Below, in pieces: positions 62,658-64,000 of a stretch of DNA of 64,000 bases (position 1 is the first letter of the stretch; each line of letters begins with the position of its first letter). The position numbers and the translations under genes are program-made. Source of the stretch: Euptelea pleiosperma. Taxonomy: Eukaryota; Streptophyta; Magnoliopsida; Ranunculales; Eupteleaceae. The notes beneath the pieces were generated by a model. The model was not told the origin of the DNA and did no database searches. It worked only from the letters and a program-made list of their open reading frames with translations. The stretch is taken from NCBI GenBank assembly GCA_035048495.1, contig JASUTR010000107.1, forward strand, positions 1-64,000. Reading direction: 5' to 3'.

Positions 62658-64000
62658 GTTAGTCCATAGAGGAACACTTGCTATATTGTTAATCTATTAT
62701 GGGAGTACCTATTGTATTGCTAATGAAAATGTTTCCTTTATCACAGACTGCAACAAGGCCTAGTCTTTTTCATGTCCAACTCTATTTGTTTTATTAATTT
62801 ATTTTGTAAGCACTAGGCTAACTCTGTTGGTATGTGCTTCATAGCATACACTGAAATTGGATATATTGAGCCTTGTTGGAGAGACTACAAACAATCTATA
62901 ACTCAGGTTGCCACCTGTAGTCTTCATATTAAGCAAATTTCACCCATTAAAACCTCTTAATGTACAGTGTTTTTAAAATGTGATGTTGCTGGTTCCTTGT
63001 TCATCTCTATAGGAACCCCTTTAAATGTTGTGCTCAAGATTTTTTATCCTTCGAACCGTACAATGCATGCATAAATGGAATTTAATGCTTGGTTAATTCT
63101 TAAAGCATTTAATGCTTGGGAAGGAAAGGAAAAGCAAGACACAAAGTATGTCAGAATGGTACAAAGTGATGTCTTTAATTAGTGCCATTCTGCCTACTTG
63201 AGACAAAGTTCAGATTGTCCACCTAGATCCTATATGATATTCTCCGGATGATGGATTAAAGTGTAATATTTATGATGACGATGTAAACAATCAAAGTGTC
63301 ATCATCATATACGCAAAGATTTTGGAAATCTGAGGTTATCACAGAACTATGATTCTATTTAATTCTAAAGGTGTCCCTGGATCCTATTTGTACTTCTGTT
63401 CCCGTCTCCATTCCCAATAGAAGCAGTTTCCTAGCTACTCAAACTTGCAGTATATTACCATATTGTTTGTTTGTATTTTTAGTTACATTCTAAACCTAGT
63501 CGTGAATCAGAGGTGCTGAAACAGGTGCAAGAAACTTCAAACTTGTCCTTTACCTAGCAGAGCATATCTCCCTTGCTTCTGAGTAACCTAGATGCATTTC
63601 TGAACATTTTGTAGCTTTGCTATATGGCAAAAATATCTTTACTTGCTATAGCTTTTGTGTGGTCATGTAGGAAATCGTATGCATGTCCATAAAAAATGAA
63701 TGCATATGATTTAACTTAATAGATAATTGATGAATCAGAGGAATTAATTAGTTCTCTTTTTCTAGAACTTAATTTTATGGTAAGTAGATATGTTTTAGCA
63801 CATTAATGTATGGAAATGTTAAATGTTAGGCATATGTAATAATTTTTTGCTTCCCTTGTATTTTTTCATCTTTCTTTAATAAATTTTCTTTTGTTATCAG
63901 TCATATCTAGCATTGTAGCTTTATGTTTGCTCGTTTTGGGTTTAGTTCTCTCTTCGTTTATATCTTGTTTAGTAGAATTTAGGGTTTTTAATTTCTTTCT

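Larger units (their letters stand above)
48516..64000. repeat. Tandem segmental duplication, copy 3 (partial)
   Basis: The first 15.5 kb of a third unit, offset 22,816 from copy 2 up to the palindromic VNTR and 22,886 just after it because that array is longer. It shares with copy 2 the 2.83-kb deletion and the clean form of the first retained GIP1-like exon. This makes copies 2 and 3 the most recently separated pair. The unit is cut by the window end inside the AT-rich non-coding block. Confidence 0.95.

Noticed and set aside
1..64000. rRNA, tRNA or other structured RNA genes
   Set aside because: I looked for conserved tRNA box and rRNA motifs by eye and saw none. A covariance-model scan would be needed to exclude them.

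Overview
The window is plant nuclear DNA: intron-rich gene fragments with GT-AG splice sites, AT-rich intergenic sequence, telo-box and TATA promoter motifs, and remains of LINE, RTE, Ty3/gypsy, CACTA and MITE elements. The recognised coding remains match angiosperm families. I cannot name the species. Nothing bacterial or viral-like in gene density is present.

The dominant structure is a head-to-tail tandem array of one large segment. Copy 1 occupies 1-25699 (it may begin before the window), copy 2 occupies 25700-48515 (22,816 bp) and copy 3 starts at 48516 and runs off the end. Copies 2 and 3 are nearly identical. Copy 1 differs mainly by an extra 2.83-kb block at about 9683-12513, by local VNTR and microsatellite lengths, and by a dense patch of one-base indels at about 787-1416.

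Each copy holds, in order: (a) eight exons of a GBF-interacting-protein-1-like (GIP1-like, DUF1296) gene, lacking both the first exon(s) and the C-terminal exon(s) and carrying the same in-frame TGA in the fifth retained exon; its introns contain LINE, RTE-type and SINE-like pieces; (b) an AT-rich LTR-like region, mostly deleted in copies 2 and 3; (c) a VNTR of palindromic 'AACGGTT' repeats, then a CACTA-type terminus with the same motif family; (d) a promoter-like block with TATA box, telo-box and a 55-codon ORF or first exon; (e) about 3.5 kb of non-coding AT-rich DNA; (f) a second CACTA-type terminus in the same orientation with a long sub-terminal array; (g) Ty3/gypsy reverse-transcriptase and gag fragments in scrambled order; (h) LINE 3' ends; (i) a long foldback MITE; (j) a deSI-like (PPPDE peptidase) pseudogene; (k) LINE reverse-transcriptase and ORF1 remnants. 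Copy 3 is cut by the window end inside (e).

No intact protein-coding gene is supported. The window is best read as a recent tandem amplification of a TE-rich segment carrying two broken host-gene fragments. The points most worth checking are the shared stop codon, the compensating splice acceptor in copy 1, the palindromic Myb-site-like arrays with copy-specific repeat numbers, and whether CACTA-type elements captured the gene pieces or supplied the promoter.
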